Shown piece by piece: positions 34,064-45,216 of a stretch of DNA of 64,000 bases. Below the pieces are notes generated by a model that saw only the letters and a program-made list of their open reading frames with translations, was not told where the DNA came from and searched no databases. The first letter of the stretch is position 1. Every line of letters begins with the position of its first letter. The position numbers and the translations under genes were made by a program. This DNA comes from Laburnicola sp. R22_1. Its lineage: Eukaryota; Ascomycota; Dothideomycetes; Pleosporales; Didymosphaeriaceae. The stretch lies in NCBI GenBank assembly GCA_014281115.1, contig JACONQ010000004.1, forward strand, positions 1,240,001-1,304,000, read 5' to 3'.

Positions 34064-34878
34064 CTATCCCGTGCGCTGGTACTTCTCCTCGTGCCCATTC
34101 ACACCATCAACATCACCTCTCTCCTCCTGTGCGCTCTCCCTTTGCCTCACGGTCCCAGCCCCCGGCCCCAACTCATCTCCAATAACCGTCCCCGCGAAAT
34201 TGCCATCCTCATCCATATATTCATCCATGTTATCCGCCGTGATCCAGCCGGACGCACCCGGCGCGCTCATATCCTCTTCGCCATCCTCATCAGCATCAGG
34301 ATCGGGATGCAGATCGGCGCATGTATTCATCGCGCTGTAGATCTCTTGGATGCAGGCGGTCTGCGGGGCATCGGTGGCGTAACCGGGAGGTAGCAGGGTG
34401 AGCTCGAGAATGTCGATGTCTTCGTCGGCGTTCACGGTCTCGGCGTCGTTGAGAGAGAGATTCATGAGGAGAGCGTCGACGGAGGATTTGTATTTCATGG
34501 TTGCGTGGAGCGCGATGGAGGGGTAGGGAATGGAGACGCCGGTGGGTGTTGGTGTGTTTTGGAAGAGCATGAGATTCCTGGAAGTCACTTAGCTCGTGCG
34601 TCAATGATCTGCGAGGTGTGGTCGTACTCTGAGTTCACCCAGGCCTCCACGTCCTTGACGAGCGCATCCTCGCTCTCGCCGTCGCGCTCGACGGTGAATT
34701 TGGCGAACGCGGCGTGCTCTTGAAGCTGGCTAGCTGAAACGGAGAGTGTCAATCCGGAATGTTTGGCGTACAGGACGGGCTTTGCGCCGAAGAAGGTGCT
34801 GGGCGTCTGTTCTTGGTGCTCCTGTAGTGGGGTGAAATCCCCCCCCTTCGGCGCAGAACTAAGGTGTCGCAAAGCCAT
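34064..34878 (-). CDS. ICln/Lot5-family methylosome chaperone
   Basis: Two exons, 34878-34628 and 34577-34064, 254 aa; donor GTACGA, acceptor TTCCAG, phase consistent (NSE/NLMLFQ). The N-terminal half is the PH-like ICln fold: STFFGAKPVLYAKHSGLTLSV and SIPYPSIALHATMKYKSSVDALLMNL. The C-terminal half is acidic (DADEDGEED, DNMDEYMDEDGNF), as in the family. In animals ICln delivers Sm proteins to the PRMT5 methylosome for snRNP assembly; the fungal protein is expected to do the same, though yeast Lot5 is poorly understood. It shares a short divergent promoter with the WDR83-like gene at 35155. Confidence 0.83.
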
Positions 34879-35154
34879 GCTGCGGCAGAAAGGGTGATAG
34901 ACAGTAGTAGCTAATGCGGGGATTTACTCGGCGCCTCGTTAACGGTAAGCAAATTGTAACAACAACGCGATTGTTGTTGTGCAAGAGGAATTTCGTTGGA
35001 GGCAGCTCTGCCACTGAAAACTGCGCCGAAGTTATGCCGAAGTGCTCATGGCTCCTCCGGCGGGGCACTGTCTTCACTCCCTTTCACCGCATCTCGACTC
35101 GGTAACCGATGACTCTCCATTTCGTGAACATGCCCTGAACGCTTAGCATCCACC
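34879..35154. promoter_or_regulatory. Shared divergent promoter, ICln-like and WDR83-like
   Basis: 276 bp separate the two start codons, which point away from each other. No TATA box is evident on either side. A short common promoter suggests co-expression; both products act around the spliceosome. Confidence 0.45.
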
Positions 35155-36165
35155 ATGCCGCCCTTCCCCACCAAACCCATCGCCAAACTCACCGGCCACA
35201 CAGGCCCCGTCCACGCCGTCGCCTACTCCTCCGGCCCCTCGACGTACATCCTCACAGGCTCCGCGGACCGCACAATCCGCCTCTACAGCCCGCTCAAAGC
35301 GCCGCCCTCGTCCGTCGTCCCCACCTCCTCAGCCACCTACCCGCCCGGCCTAATAGCCAAATACAACGCGCACGGCTACGAAGTCCTCTCCCTCGCCGTC
35401 AACGCCGCAAACGACCGCTTCGTCTCCACCGGCGGCGACAAGTCCGTCTTCTTCTGGGACGTGCAAACCGCGCAGACAATACGACGCTGGACGGGCCACG
35501 CCGGGCGCGTGAATAGAGGCGTGTTCGGCGGCGAGGCGGACAGCGTAGTCGTGAGCGCGAGTTTCGATGGCACGGTGAGAATCTGGGATGTGAGGAGTAC
35601 GAGTTACAAGCCCATTATGGTGTTTGATGAGGCGCGGGATAGCGTGACGGACGTGGTGGTTTTTGATGCCGACATTATTTCCGGGTCGGTGGATGGGAAG
35701 GTGAGGAGTTATGATTTGCGCATGGGCATGTGTCAGGTGGATGTTGTGGGGTGGCCGGTTACGAGTTTGGCGGTGTCGAAGAAGGGGACCGAGGTTTTGG
35801 TTTCATCGCTGGACTCGACGGTGAGGTTGTTGGATAGAGAGAATGGGGGGTTGCTGAAAGCGTACCGGGATGAGGCGTTTGTTAATACGGATTTGAGAGT
35901 GCGGAGTACGCTGGGACTGAACGACAGTGTGGTAGTCAGCGGGAGTGATGATGGGATGGTGTTTGCGTGGGATCTCTTGGAGGGTGAGTGCTTGCACAAG
36001 TTCAGGCACTCTGAGATGCGAGAGGTGCACGGAAAGGGAGGAATTGGCAATAAAGAGAAAGGAAAGAAAGATGTCGTCTCTGCTGTAGCGTTCTGTCCGA
36101 ACCGCAAGGAATGGGCTAGTGCAGGCGGAGACGGGAACGTCATCGTATGGGGAATGGATAGCTGA
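35155..36165 (+). CDS. WD40 protein, WDR83/MORG1 type
   Basis: Intronless, 336 aa. Seven WD-like repeats: KLTGHTGPVHAVAYS ... ADRTIRLY, HGYEVLSLAVN ... DKSVFFWDV, GHAGRVNRGVF ... FDGTVRIWDVR, then DSVTDVVVF ... DGKVRSYDLR, WPVTSLAVS ... STVRLLDR, LGLNDSVVVSG ... DGMVFAWDL and DVVSAVAFCPN ... DGNVIVWG. The fourth and fifth lack the GH dipeptide, as in WDR83. The family functions as a MAPK scaffold in animals and is found in spliceosomal C complexes. No targeting signal is visible. Strong G/C-ending codon bias in the first half fits its neighbours. Confidence 0.88.
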   Translation: MPPFPTKPIAKLTGHTGPVHAVAYSSGPSTYILTGSADRTIRLYSPLKAPPSSVVPTSSATYPPGLIAKYNAHGYEVLSLAVNAANDRFVSTGGDKSVFFWDVQTAQTIRRWTGHAGRVNRGVFGGEADSVVVSASFDGTVRIWDVRSTSYKPIMVFDEARDSVTDVVVFDADIISGSVDGKVRSYDLRMGMCQVDVVGWPVTSLAVSKKGTEVLVSSLDSTVRLLDRENGGLLKAYRDEAFVNTDLRVRSTLGLNDSVVVSGSDDGMVFAWDLLEGECLHKFRHSEMREVHGKGGIGNKEKGKKDVVSAVAFCPNRKEWASAGGDGNVIVWGMDS

Positions 36166-36341
36166 TGGAGGAGACATGGGTTGTTCCTTTTGCATTTTGA
36201 GATACCCAGAAACGACTCTAGATTTAACCAAGATTTCCAAACTTTTGAGACCCAAACGCCACCGGATGCTTGGTATATCGTAACCTTCCCTCCCTTGACC
36301 GCTCATGACCTCATCGATGCGCTCTCCCTGAACCAGTTCAC

Positions 36342-37736
36342 CTAAAATCTCTTCCTGGAGTTAATATTCTTCCCAGCCCCGACCTTCGGCCTCCCACCCG
36401 CTCTCCCTCGGTCCCCCGTCAAGATCCCCGGTAAATAATCCTCGTCCATCAAATCCCTCGTCTTCGACCGCTTCCCCTCCCCAACCTGCCTCTGGTACTC
36501 CTTCTGATCCTCCGTAAGCACCAACTCCCTCCCCCAACCACCTTTCCCCCCTCCCTTCCCCACATATTTCCCATTGCTCGACCCACCCACCGGCTTCGGA
36601 ATACTATACCGATTCCCACGATTGTTATACTGGTAGTTCTTCGCCAGATGGATCTGGAACTCGCCCTTTGCGTTGGTGCTACAGGAGACGCGCTTGAGGG
36701 TCGCTTGGCCGCAGCGCGGGCAGAACTGCTTGTCCATTTCTTTGGTGGTGAGGAAGCAGGCGTGGCAGCGGAGGATGCTGGTGCGTAGGCGGCGGATGCG
36801 CTGCATGTTTGTGGAGAGGAGGTGCATGTTCATTTGTAGGAGGACGTTTTGCATGGCGAAGTCCGTGGTCATGGTTGCGACGTCTAGTTGGGGCTCATCT
36901 TTGGAGAGGACGGTTTTGTCGGCGTCTTTGGCTTTGTGCTTGGCTAGGTTGCTGGGCGTTATCCATTCGCCGCCGTCGGAGTCGTCGTCTTCTGAGGAGG
37001 TAGGCGGCGTGGGCTGTTGGGTTGCTGGGGTGGATACTTGGAGGTTCTCAAAGTGCTGCTCGATAGCTTCGGTCTTGGTGCTGGGTTCCTGCGCCTCCAT
37101 CGTTGGTGCGGACGAAGCTTGCTCTTCGGCGGGGTGCTCCTGCGGCTGTGTCTCTTCCCTGACCGGATCCTCTATCGGCTCGGGAATCGGCTCAGTCACC
37201 TCCGCATTATGAGAATGTGCGTCAACCGGGGCCTCTTGTTGGGATACTCCCTCTGCTGGTGTAGGCTCGCCATCTTGCTGTGAGGGGGGCTCCGCTGCAG
37301 CTTCTCCATCTTCCGATTTCAGTTGAGAATTGCCCTCCTCCTTCTCTTCTTCACCCGGCTTCACATTCAACGGGCCTTTCGGCACACTCCTCAGTCCCCA
37401 AGGACCCCCATGCTTCTCGCAATGTACCTCATATGCCAACGCCAAGATGCCCAGATCCTGCCTGCTCAACACCGGAAAATCTCCCGTCTTCTTCGCAAAT
37501 GCTGCGACGGCCTCATAACTCGCGGGCGACGGCGTCTTGATGTTCAGGAAAGGTAGTAGCGTGGTTTCCACACGCGTCCTGGTTGCTGCGTCACGAACCT
37601 CTGAGATGATAGCTGGGGTCGTGTAGAGTACCGAGGCGGAGTTGATGATGGTGGAGATGGCGACTGAATTTTTGATGAGAGGGCCTGTGTCTATGATGAT
37701 GGAATCCACAGGATTCTGGTTGGCTTGTGTCGCCAT
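36342..37736 (-). CDS. NOB1: 20S pre-rRNA endonuclease Nob1
   Basis: Intronless, 464 aa. N-terminal PIN domain with the catalytic IIDTGPLI (Asp16), EVRDAATR and SRQDLGILALAYE. A long acidic, Pro/Glu/Gln-rich insert (120-250) follows. GGEWITPSN (255-263) is the hallmark preceding the C-terminal module. The zinc ribbon has Cys324, 327, 339 and 342 (CHAC ... CPRC), and a basic tail ends KNINSRKRF. Nob1 makes the final cleavage at site D that yields the 3' end of 18S rRNA in cytoplasmic pre-40S particles. Essential in yeast. It converges with the WDR83-like gene, 176 bp apart. Confidence 0.95.
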   Translation of the reverse strand: MATQANQNPVDSIIIDTGPLIKNSVAISTIINSASVLYTTPAIISEVRDAATRTRVETTLLPFLNIKTPSPASYEAVAAFAKKTGDFPVLSRQDLGILALAYEVHCEKHGGPWGLRSVPKGPLNVKPGEEEKEEGNSQLKSEDGEAAAEPPSQQDGEPTPAEGVSQQEAPVDAHSHNAEVTEPIPEPIEDPVREETQPQEHPAEEQASSAPTMEAQEPSTKTEAIEQHFENLQVSTPATQQPTPPTSSEDDDSDGGEWITPSNLAKHKAKDADKTVLSKDEPQLDVATMTTDFAMQNVLLQMNMHLLSTNMQRIRRLRTSILRCHACFLTTKEMDKQFCPRCGQATLKRVSCSTNAKGEFQIHLAKNYQYNNRGNRYSIPKPVGGSSNGKYVGKGGGKGGWGRELVLTEDQKEYQRQVGEGKRSKTRDLMDEDYLPGILTGDRGRAGGRPKVGAGKNINSRKRF

Positions 37737-37995
37737 GGTGGGGTATCCTTAGGTTTGGGTTTTCTGCTCCGGTAAGGCCGTAGGCGATGTACAAAGGTCA
37801 GCTAGGGTGAATTTCTGTGATGTAAACGTCCAGCAAAAATTCTGGCCGTCGATGTTGGTATATTTTGTGCCTGGGGTTGAGTATGGAGGTTGTGCGCACC
37901 ACTTTCAGGCAAATTTTGTAACACGAGTGAAAATATTATTGTGCTGTCATTGGCGGGGTAGCGACCCAGCGCGATGACTAAGTAATCGGTACTAA

Positions 37996-39825
37996 CGTGT
38001 TCGATCACTCATCCGCGCAGATCACTCATCCGCGCACCCCACCAAAATCGCGACGCGTCTTCCTACAATTGCTCTTCAACAACGCAATAAAATAGGTAGT
38101 AAATAGATTTATTAAGTGCGCGCTATCTAGTAGTACACTGAGTCCTTGTATGACCTTGTTCGTGGCACTTGCTGCAGGTTGGCGGTGCTCGAGGCCTACT
38201 TGGCTGCCCCGCCTGCTCTACCTGCTGGAGCACCCTTTCGGCCTCTGCAGCAAGCAATTGACCTTCCTCTACCCGCATAGCTCCTCCACGGGCTATATAC
38301 TGTCGGCGCTGCTGCTCTTTACGCTGCCGCCGCTGAATAGCCTGTCGGAGCTTCCTATTCTCCTCTGCAAGGATCGTTGCTGAATTCATCGCAAGTTGAC
38401 ACCCTTTAACAAGCTGGCGGATAGCCTGGGTAGTAGGGCTCTGCAAAGGCCGACTAAGGCGGTCCTGGATAAATCGAGCCTGCTGCTCTAGCTGAGCAGT
38501 AGTATGCGGCGTCTCTAACGTCCACGCGACCTCAGCGTTGGCCGCTGCCCCTGGCGGAGACGGCGTCCTAACCACTGTCAGCGACGACAAGACGCGTTCT
38601 GGACAGGCTGGGACTAGCCCTGTCGCCCGAAAGCCAGCCTGGCTATTCTGCTCTGACAAGACTGTCTCTTTGATGCCTGGGTATATCTGTAAGAAGTCCT
38701 GCTTGTCAATGTGGAAGACGTGTTGTCGCGCAAGCTCGGACACTTGGTGGCCGTACGCAACCTTAAGAGGCGAGAAGCAGCCAACATCGAGCGGCTGGAG
38801 CAGGTGCGACGTATGAGAGGGCATACAGAGCGTAATAATCTTGTTCTCTGCGCAGTACTTATCGAACTCAGCCGTTGCGTGGCTGCCGTGGCCGTCAAGG
38901 ATGAGTAGTCGGTAGGCCCCTATCGTACGGGCTTCAGTATGTCGGTGGAAGTGCTTTACCCACTCGAAGCCTAGGTCGTCCGTAGTCCAGCCGTTGTCGC
39001 TAACAGCGATAGTCCAATCAGGTGGTAGGCCTTGATACCAGCTAGCTTGGTGGAGCTTCCTTGCAGGATCACGAAGGGTGGGATAGACCAGCCAGACGCG
39101 TTGATACACTCAATCGTCGTTACCCACTCGCGATCACCTGGCTGTATAGTCGCCGCACGGCCGACTGTCTTAGAGATTGTAACGACTTTTGACGTCGCAG
39201 CGATACCCATCAAGAAGCCAGTCTCGTCAAAGTTGTAGATATCTGTATCGAGGATGCCGTATGACTGGCGCGTCTCCTCTACGAGCTTGAACCACGCGCG
39301 GATCGCGACAGGGTCTTCAGATCTTGCGCGCTGTGAGTGGAACTTGCGATTCCACTTAGTCTGGAGCTCTGCCTGGCGCTTGACAAAGCGCGACACCCAC
39401 TTCTCGCCGACTGATTGTGGAGGTGGCTCTTGGCCCGCGCGGCGAGCAGATTGTCTGCCATTCGTCGTACGTTGATAATATGGGGCGGAAATCCGCGTCG
39501 GTCGAGGTCTAGGATCCACTCTACTAGGGATTGCTCCTCAGTAGGGTGTAGCTTTCGTTTCTGAACGTTGGCGATAGCTTGAGGGCGAGCACCTCTGGTA
39601 CGGTCGCGGATAGTCGTTTCAGGGACATTATATAGTCGCGCAGCCTGGCGGCGACTCTTAACCTGCTTATTCTGAATCGCCTGCATTGAGAGACTAAGTC
39701 TCCCTTCTTTTTGAGCCTGCTGGACGTGCTGGGGGAGCGGCATTGCGAGAGTTGTGAGAGGACGCGTCGCGATTTTGGTGGGGTGCGCGGATGAGTGATC
39801 TGCGCGGATGAGTGATCGAACACGT
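37996..39825 (-). mobile_element. Pogo/Fot1-like DNA transposon
   Basis: 1830 bp, flanked by TA at both ends (37994-37995 and 39826-39827), the target duplication of Tc1/mariner-pogo elements. Termini are perfect 65-bp inverted repeats (37996-38060, 39761-39825) beginning ACGTGTTCGATCACTCATCC. Each contains two tandem copies of the 17-mer GATCACTCATCCGCGCA, likely transposase-binding sites. A minus-strand transposase remnant fills the interior. No RIP signature, so it is recent or low-copy. Confidence 0.92.
38123..39743 (-). pseudogene. Pogo-like transposase, two frameshifts
   Basis: Starts MPLPQHVQQAQKEGRLSLSM with a helix-turn-helix (RRQAARLYNVPETTIRDR), then a CENP-B-like domain. The frame moves near 39430 (between LLAARA and GQEPPPQ) and again near 39060 (after FVILQG, before KLHQASW). 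The DDE residues are present: NFDETGF, VSDNGWTTDD and ILDGHGSHATAEF followed by PSHTSHLLQPLD. The C-terminus is Gln/Arg-rich with a CCHC zinc knuckle (CSKCHEQGHTRTQC). Except for the two one-base shifts the protein is well kept, so inactivation is recent or the shifts are sequence errors. Confidence 0.85.
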
Positions 39826-42800
39826 TAGGGGAAGGCGCTCGTGGTCGCACCCGCCTTAGCTCCCGCTGCTCAATTTCAACCTCTCTTCATTTTGCAAGCT
39901 CAATCCTATTTGCATATCCTGTCATGTTCCTTTACGTCTTCTTGTCCACAGCAGCGTCTATTTCCTCTTGTACCAATGTTCATGCGAGCGCCTGAACCAC
40001 GGCCCCAGACTCCTGAACCTGCTTACTGCCCATCGTCCGTGTTGACCACGCCTCTGGGGCGCCACTCGTCAAGGCAATATCCACTGATTCGTCAAGGCCA
40101 TGTCCACTGATGATCCCGTGCAGGCGAGAAGGACTAGGATGCTGCTTCTACCTGCCACCCGGCGGCTGTCGATAGCACCGAGCGAATCAACCACAAGAGC
40201 CGAACGCCCGTGGTTGGAACAAATGACCCTCATGGGGTTAGCCGTCTGGCATTCTTAACTGAAAGCGCGTTTGTGGATAACATAGGTTGCCATACTCCGG
40301 ACGAACCATATTCAGCATCTTGTTCGGGGCTCCTTTTGTCCACAACACCTGAAGAGGCGTCGACCTCCCTCGCCTAAACCAGATCGAGTTGGCCCCTTAT
40401 GGTAGGTATGGTGACCGTGGCGTCGGAGCGGGGGGCGACGCTTTCGCGATTTGACCATCGTCTATTCATTTGTCTGGGGCGCCTCTGCTGCTTGGTTAGC
40501 TCAGCTCAGTGACGCAACTAATCGAGCCAACGCAGACATACTGGGTTATCGGCTCGTAGCTCTGCCGTAGCCACACAGTCTGGCTTTATCGCTCCGCGTG
40601 CACGCTTCTCGGCCTACTTTCTCGCGGGTATCTTATTCGCAGGCGGAATCCCTCGGTGTCTGCTGAGGCATATGCCAAAGACTTCGATCTTTCAACAGCC
40701 ACACTGCGCGTGTGGGAACAAGTCACCCGCTGTCCTCAGTGTCGATGACACGGTGAGTTTCGAAATATGCGCGTGCGAAGGGGGACTTCATCGGCGAAGG
40801 CTACGATGAAAATATTGGCGTCAGCTTCCATTTCGCCATATGAACAATGCAAATACTCACGGGCTCGTTTGAGTGATCTACGGTGATCTGTTCTTGGGAA
40901 GCCCGACTCCTGTGTCTCATACTAGGCTCTGTTGTTTGCCTGCCTGGAATTCACCGTGCAGCCGATCACCGCGAAGGCTGTCGGTGCACTGAATATATTC
41001 GAACGTCCTACTGTTGTCTTGGCTACTACCGACGAATAATTATCGGCGTACATATGTATTTGCCGACTTGCGCGCTTGGGGTTGTGTATTCGCTTCGTTG
41101 TCTGGCAGGTCGAGAGATCTACTATACCAACTAATGCAACACCTGACGTATTGCAGAAACTTGCGGGGGTATAGCTGTGCTATCGGGCTATGCGAGACCT
41201 TTCGTTACCGGATTGGATATGACGATCTATGGCTTATTGTATCGGAAGGAAAGCTAGGGCACCTCGGAGTTGACCAGCCATGTGGGAGGCGTTGCGGGGT
41301 CGGATTAGGCTTATCGTATCGTTGCGAGTCTGTCTCTGCGAATGCTCAGCAAGCCATCTTCTACGCGAGCTCCAGGACTTCTCACATTTCCGCCTTTCTC
41401 TCAAAGGAAAAGACCCTCGTGTCGTGAGCCGGACTAATGTGAGTGTATAAAACCAACAATTAATGATGTTGACTAATGGCGCACGCATGCCCCTACACTG
41501 GTCAATCTACTAGCAATCTGTATGCGCAAGGGTGCGTGCTGACCGGTAAATTTGCTCTCGCAAAGTCTAGCTGTCAGATAGCTAGGGAGGACAGTTAAAG
41601 GCGCAGAGAACCCACTCCGTCCGGTCAGCCTGATTCGGACTGACTCCTTGCTAACATTTCTGCGCTATTAGTCGCCAGTGGCGTCAATTTGGAGCCAGAA
41701 GGACGAAGCGGCATCGATCCGAAAGACACTCGTTGAAGGCACTGCTCCGACTGAGCAGCTTCATTCGCCCACAGAAGCCCAAGCGGCTCAACACGCGACG
41801 TTAGGGTGGGCGAAGAAGGCAACGAGGCAAACTTGCAGGTGTCGACGCTTTCCATAAGCCCTGACAATACGCCGCACGCCCAGGGGCTGTCAGCCGATCC
41901 CCCAGTCACGGACATCTACTTATTGTTGGCTTGGCCCACAATTCTAAAAGATAAAAGGTGAGCAGGCTGCCAGAGGAAGACGCTGACGGAGAGGAGCTTA
42001 CTCGTTCTCGGTTTTTCGAGTGAATCGGCCCATTTTGCGCCGCGTTCCGGGCCATCCAATCCTCGAGCACTGCCTTACCGCCTGACCAAGTCTGCCGGTA
42101 TTCAGACTTGCCCGGCCCTTCCTTTATACGTACTCCTGTTGAGCAGAGCCGCATGCTTAGTCTCTCTGTCATTCGTCGATGCGCATCACCTCAGCTGCTC
42201 CGTCCAACTCCGCTCGAAACCGCCACTCTGCGACGACACCCATCCACGTCAGTGGATCTCACCCAGCTCTCCCCTCAGACTGCAGCGCACGTCTAGCCAT
42301 TTCCGGAACCAAAGATGTAGCTCTCGCGGGCCGACGTGCTGCAGTACCTAGCACCTCGACTGGCCGAAACAATAGCGGAAATTCTGCGCTCGGATGCTAG
42401 GACACTCGGTTTAAGGCAGCTGGCATCTATCCAAAACTCCCTTATAACTCGCTTCGTGTCAGGCTCCAATCATCCATTCGCCAAACGGAAGCATGGCACA
42501 GGCGTCCCATTAGCACAAGGCCCCACCCGATGACACCCTGCGAAGGCGCTATTGATCTGGTGCTGGTTGGCTAACACAATCAGTGCTTGCATGCTGCCAG
42601 CTCACTGCCGCGAGCAGGATACGCGGTCGGTTTACCGCTTTCTGTCTACTAAATTGCAGCTGACATGGCGATAGGTGCGCAGAGCTATAGCTCATCTACG
42701 GAGCGGCACAGCGAACAATCGTACGATCAGTCGTATACACCATCGCGGGCAGCGCGCAAAGGGGGATATGGCTCGCCGTTCGAGCTTGCTCTTCCACGGT

Positions 42801-43041
42801 GGCATCGATGTAGAGCTACGCATTGGCTACCGCATACCTTCGTAGCAACAATCAGGAGAGGATTGCCATAGTGCGACGGAAACACTCGGGGCGGGGTAAT
42901 AGAGCCGTCGCCGGGATGCTTCTCCACCCTTCTGCAGCCAAAAGAAATCCTGCCGCACTCTCGCCCATCCGAGCGCCACAACCTTATCTGCGGCTTGCTT
43001 TAGTCTACATCGCGTCACAACTTGGTGGGGTCGTCTGATCG
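39826..43041. other. Gene-poor region
   Basis: About 3.2 kb of ordinary GC content without a supported gene. The best candidate is a minus-strand pair of frames, 42172-41999 and 41915-41625, which could be joined by a GTAAGC donor. They have no recognisable domain and I do not call them. No terminal repeats, tRNA or RIP signature noticed. Confidence 0.4.
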
Positions 43042-44046
43042 ATGTTGTGGAACAACTTGATGTACAGAAAGCATGCAGCAGAGCCGCATCGCTGGGGGGG
43101 AGAAGATAAAGAGCTGGTGGAAGTGGGCAGAGATGGCCAAATCAAGCAAAGAGCGCTTTGGGAAGGCCCACCGCTAATGGACTGTGCCGAGACTTTCTGC
43201 AGGGAAGTCAACGTCATCGAACATGTCGGTTAGTACACCATTGTACGTTTGTAGGCGATCGAGCTGACAAGTTACCTTTTGAGCCGCCCTACATCTTTCG
43301 AATCGACGAGATTGGCGAGAGTCCGCATGCTCCTGTATTTACCGATACTCAGGGAAACTGGATGCCCTCGGTCGCCAGGGGTGACAACGTTCGCGTAGGA
43401 GGCGGAGCATCTGGCAACTGGTGGTTCTGCGATCGGCAGAAGATACAACCCATAACCAATAACGCACTACCTCAAGGGTCAAGGTGCTACCAAGTCTTCT
43501 CCGTATTCTATTGCCATGGATTTGGCTTTTGGATTTTGCGAGGCGATGCGACTAATCCACCTCCTGGGGAAGCGTGGCATTCGCTTTGGTTTGACCACGA
43601 CGACAGGGACTATTCCTCCTACTTAACCAATGCTGGGACACAGAGAACACTGCGCTGCCAACGGCCCGACCAGAGATGGCCTGACATGTTGCTGCCTGAC
43701 ATCTATCATACTCAACCTGTGGCGACGAGCCCGAGATATGGTGGGCTAAAAGGCGACCTTGCGATCTTTCTGGCGTTGATGGCATTGTCCATGGGCAGGC
43801 AGTACGTCAAGGATTATTTACCGCAGTTATTTTGCCAGGGTGCTTGGGCAGGACATATGCTCCCTCACGGACGTAAGTGAAGAGAGCATTCCTGAGGCCG
43901 GCTTCATTAGATTGACGTCTCTAGGTACCCATCAACGAGGTGTAGTCGTATATGTTTACACATGTCCCACGTCCTGGGCCGCAGATTCCACCAGCCAGGA
44001 GCTGAAAAACTACGAAGAAGGGCTGTATGGGAAATACTTTCCTTAG
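43042..44046 (+). CDS. Possible hypothetical gene
   Basis: Weakly supported. A frame from the ATG at 43042 (MLWNNLMYRKHAAEPHRWGG) reaches a GT at 43229. A second frame (43255-43876) encodes DRADKLPFEPPYIFRIDEIG, then several Trp- and Gly-rich stretches. A good GTAAGT donor follows at 43877, and a third exon after CTCTAG runs to the stop at 44046. The first join would need an intron of only 26 nt (43229-43254), too short for normal splicing. Alternatively the gene starts elsewhere. No family recognised. Confidence 0.3.
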
Positions 44047-45216
44047 GGAAGGGTACATCTCCGCCGACGTTGACTTTATCGGCCCCCGCCAAGACTCGGG
44101 ACGAACCGTTTGGCCTCGCGGGAACACGGGTTCGCTGCCTTGCGACGCCGGACGTCGACCTACCCGAAAAGTTTCCTCTTCTTGTCTTGGACCCCAGCGC
44201 GCAAATGAACGGCCTGTCGCCATGATAGCGTTTACGATCTCTTTTGCCCTTTTACGGTTGAATGCTTCCCACGGCTACGATTGGTCCCGCGTGTTTCCCC
44301 TTTCCGTTCAATACGTTTATTCTTCGCGACGGTTGCGTTGCTGTGCCAGGGGCATTTTTTTCTTTGCAAAATTGATACCACTGGTTTTTTTCTTCTTCTT
44401 GGGACGTCCCTACGTATATATTTGCTGGTGGGATGTTGGTATACAGCGATGTATTGATTAGCTCTGCTGACGAACAGTGTCCCCGAACGGTCGCCAAACC
44501 AGTCTCGTTGCTTTATCTTGATTCACTGCGTTCTTAGCACCCTCACAGCTTTCCATAACAGCGTTGAACCGTGTACCGAACGTGCACGATGTCTTCTTCG
44601 AGATGATTAGCTCACTGTTGGGAGCTCAATGTTCTCGCGGGCGTGGTATGGCTGGCTCCTTTGGACACGTCCCGTGCTCGGGTCCGTGGTAGGCTCTCGA
44701 AAGTGAATTTTGCACAGGAGCGTGATTACCATGGCACAGCACGGGGGGTTTGCAAGACCACAGCATATTATCCCAATATCCAATATCCAAACGTTAACAA
44801 GCGAGAAATTCCACACGTGTCGTCGCAATACGTTAATTTTGAGAAAATTCCCCACGTGCGAGAGACGATTGAACGATATCGTATCCTATCCTATCTATTT
44901 ATCTTCTACTAACTACGCGAGGGAATTACTTGCCGTCACCCGTTTGTGCATCTGCGTACGCGCACCCCCATCCCTGCCTACTCTTCAAGTTGATGAGCTC
45001 CCCAGTGAGATTTTTCCGGAACGCCGCCCAATGCTTTGTCTAACTGTACTGTGTGTGTATGGATACCCCGCCAGAAAAGAGTTACATTACAGCATATGGT
45101 ACAAGTATCGTATCGTGTCTTCCGCGCGTGTGCTGCGCTTCCATGGCGTTGGCTGCGGCTGCGGCGTAGAATGCGCTTCACGCGTGCGTGCGTGATGGGT
45201 TGTGATGATGCGGCGG
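44047..45216. other. Spacer, no gene seen
   Basis: About 1.2 kb. Open frames up to 160 codons overlap on both strands but none resembles a known protein. Likely 3' region of TIM22 on the right. Confidence 0.4.

Noticed and set aside
40488..40560. tRNA-like string (GGTTAGCTCAGCTCAG) suggesting a tRNA gene
   Set aside because: No T-arm consensus (GGTTCGA) or pairing acceptor stem follows at the right distance.
41625..42172. Two minus-strand frames that could be spliced into one gene
   Set aside because: The join is possible (GTAAGC donor) but neither part has recognisable protein features; left as a note in the gene-poor region.
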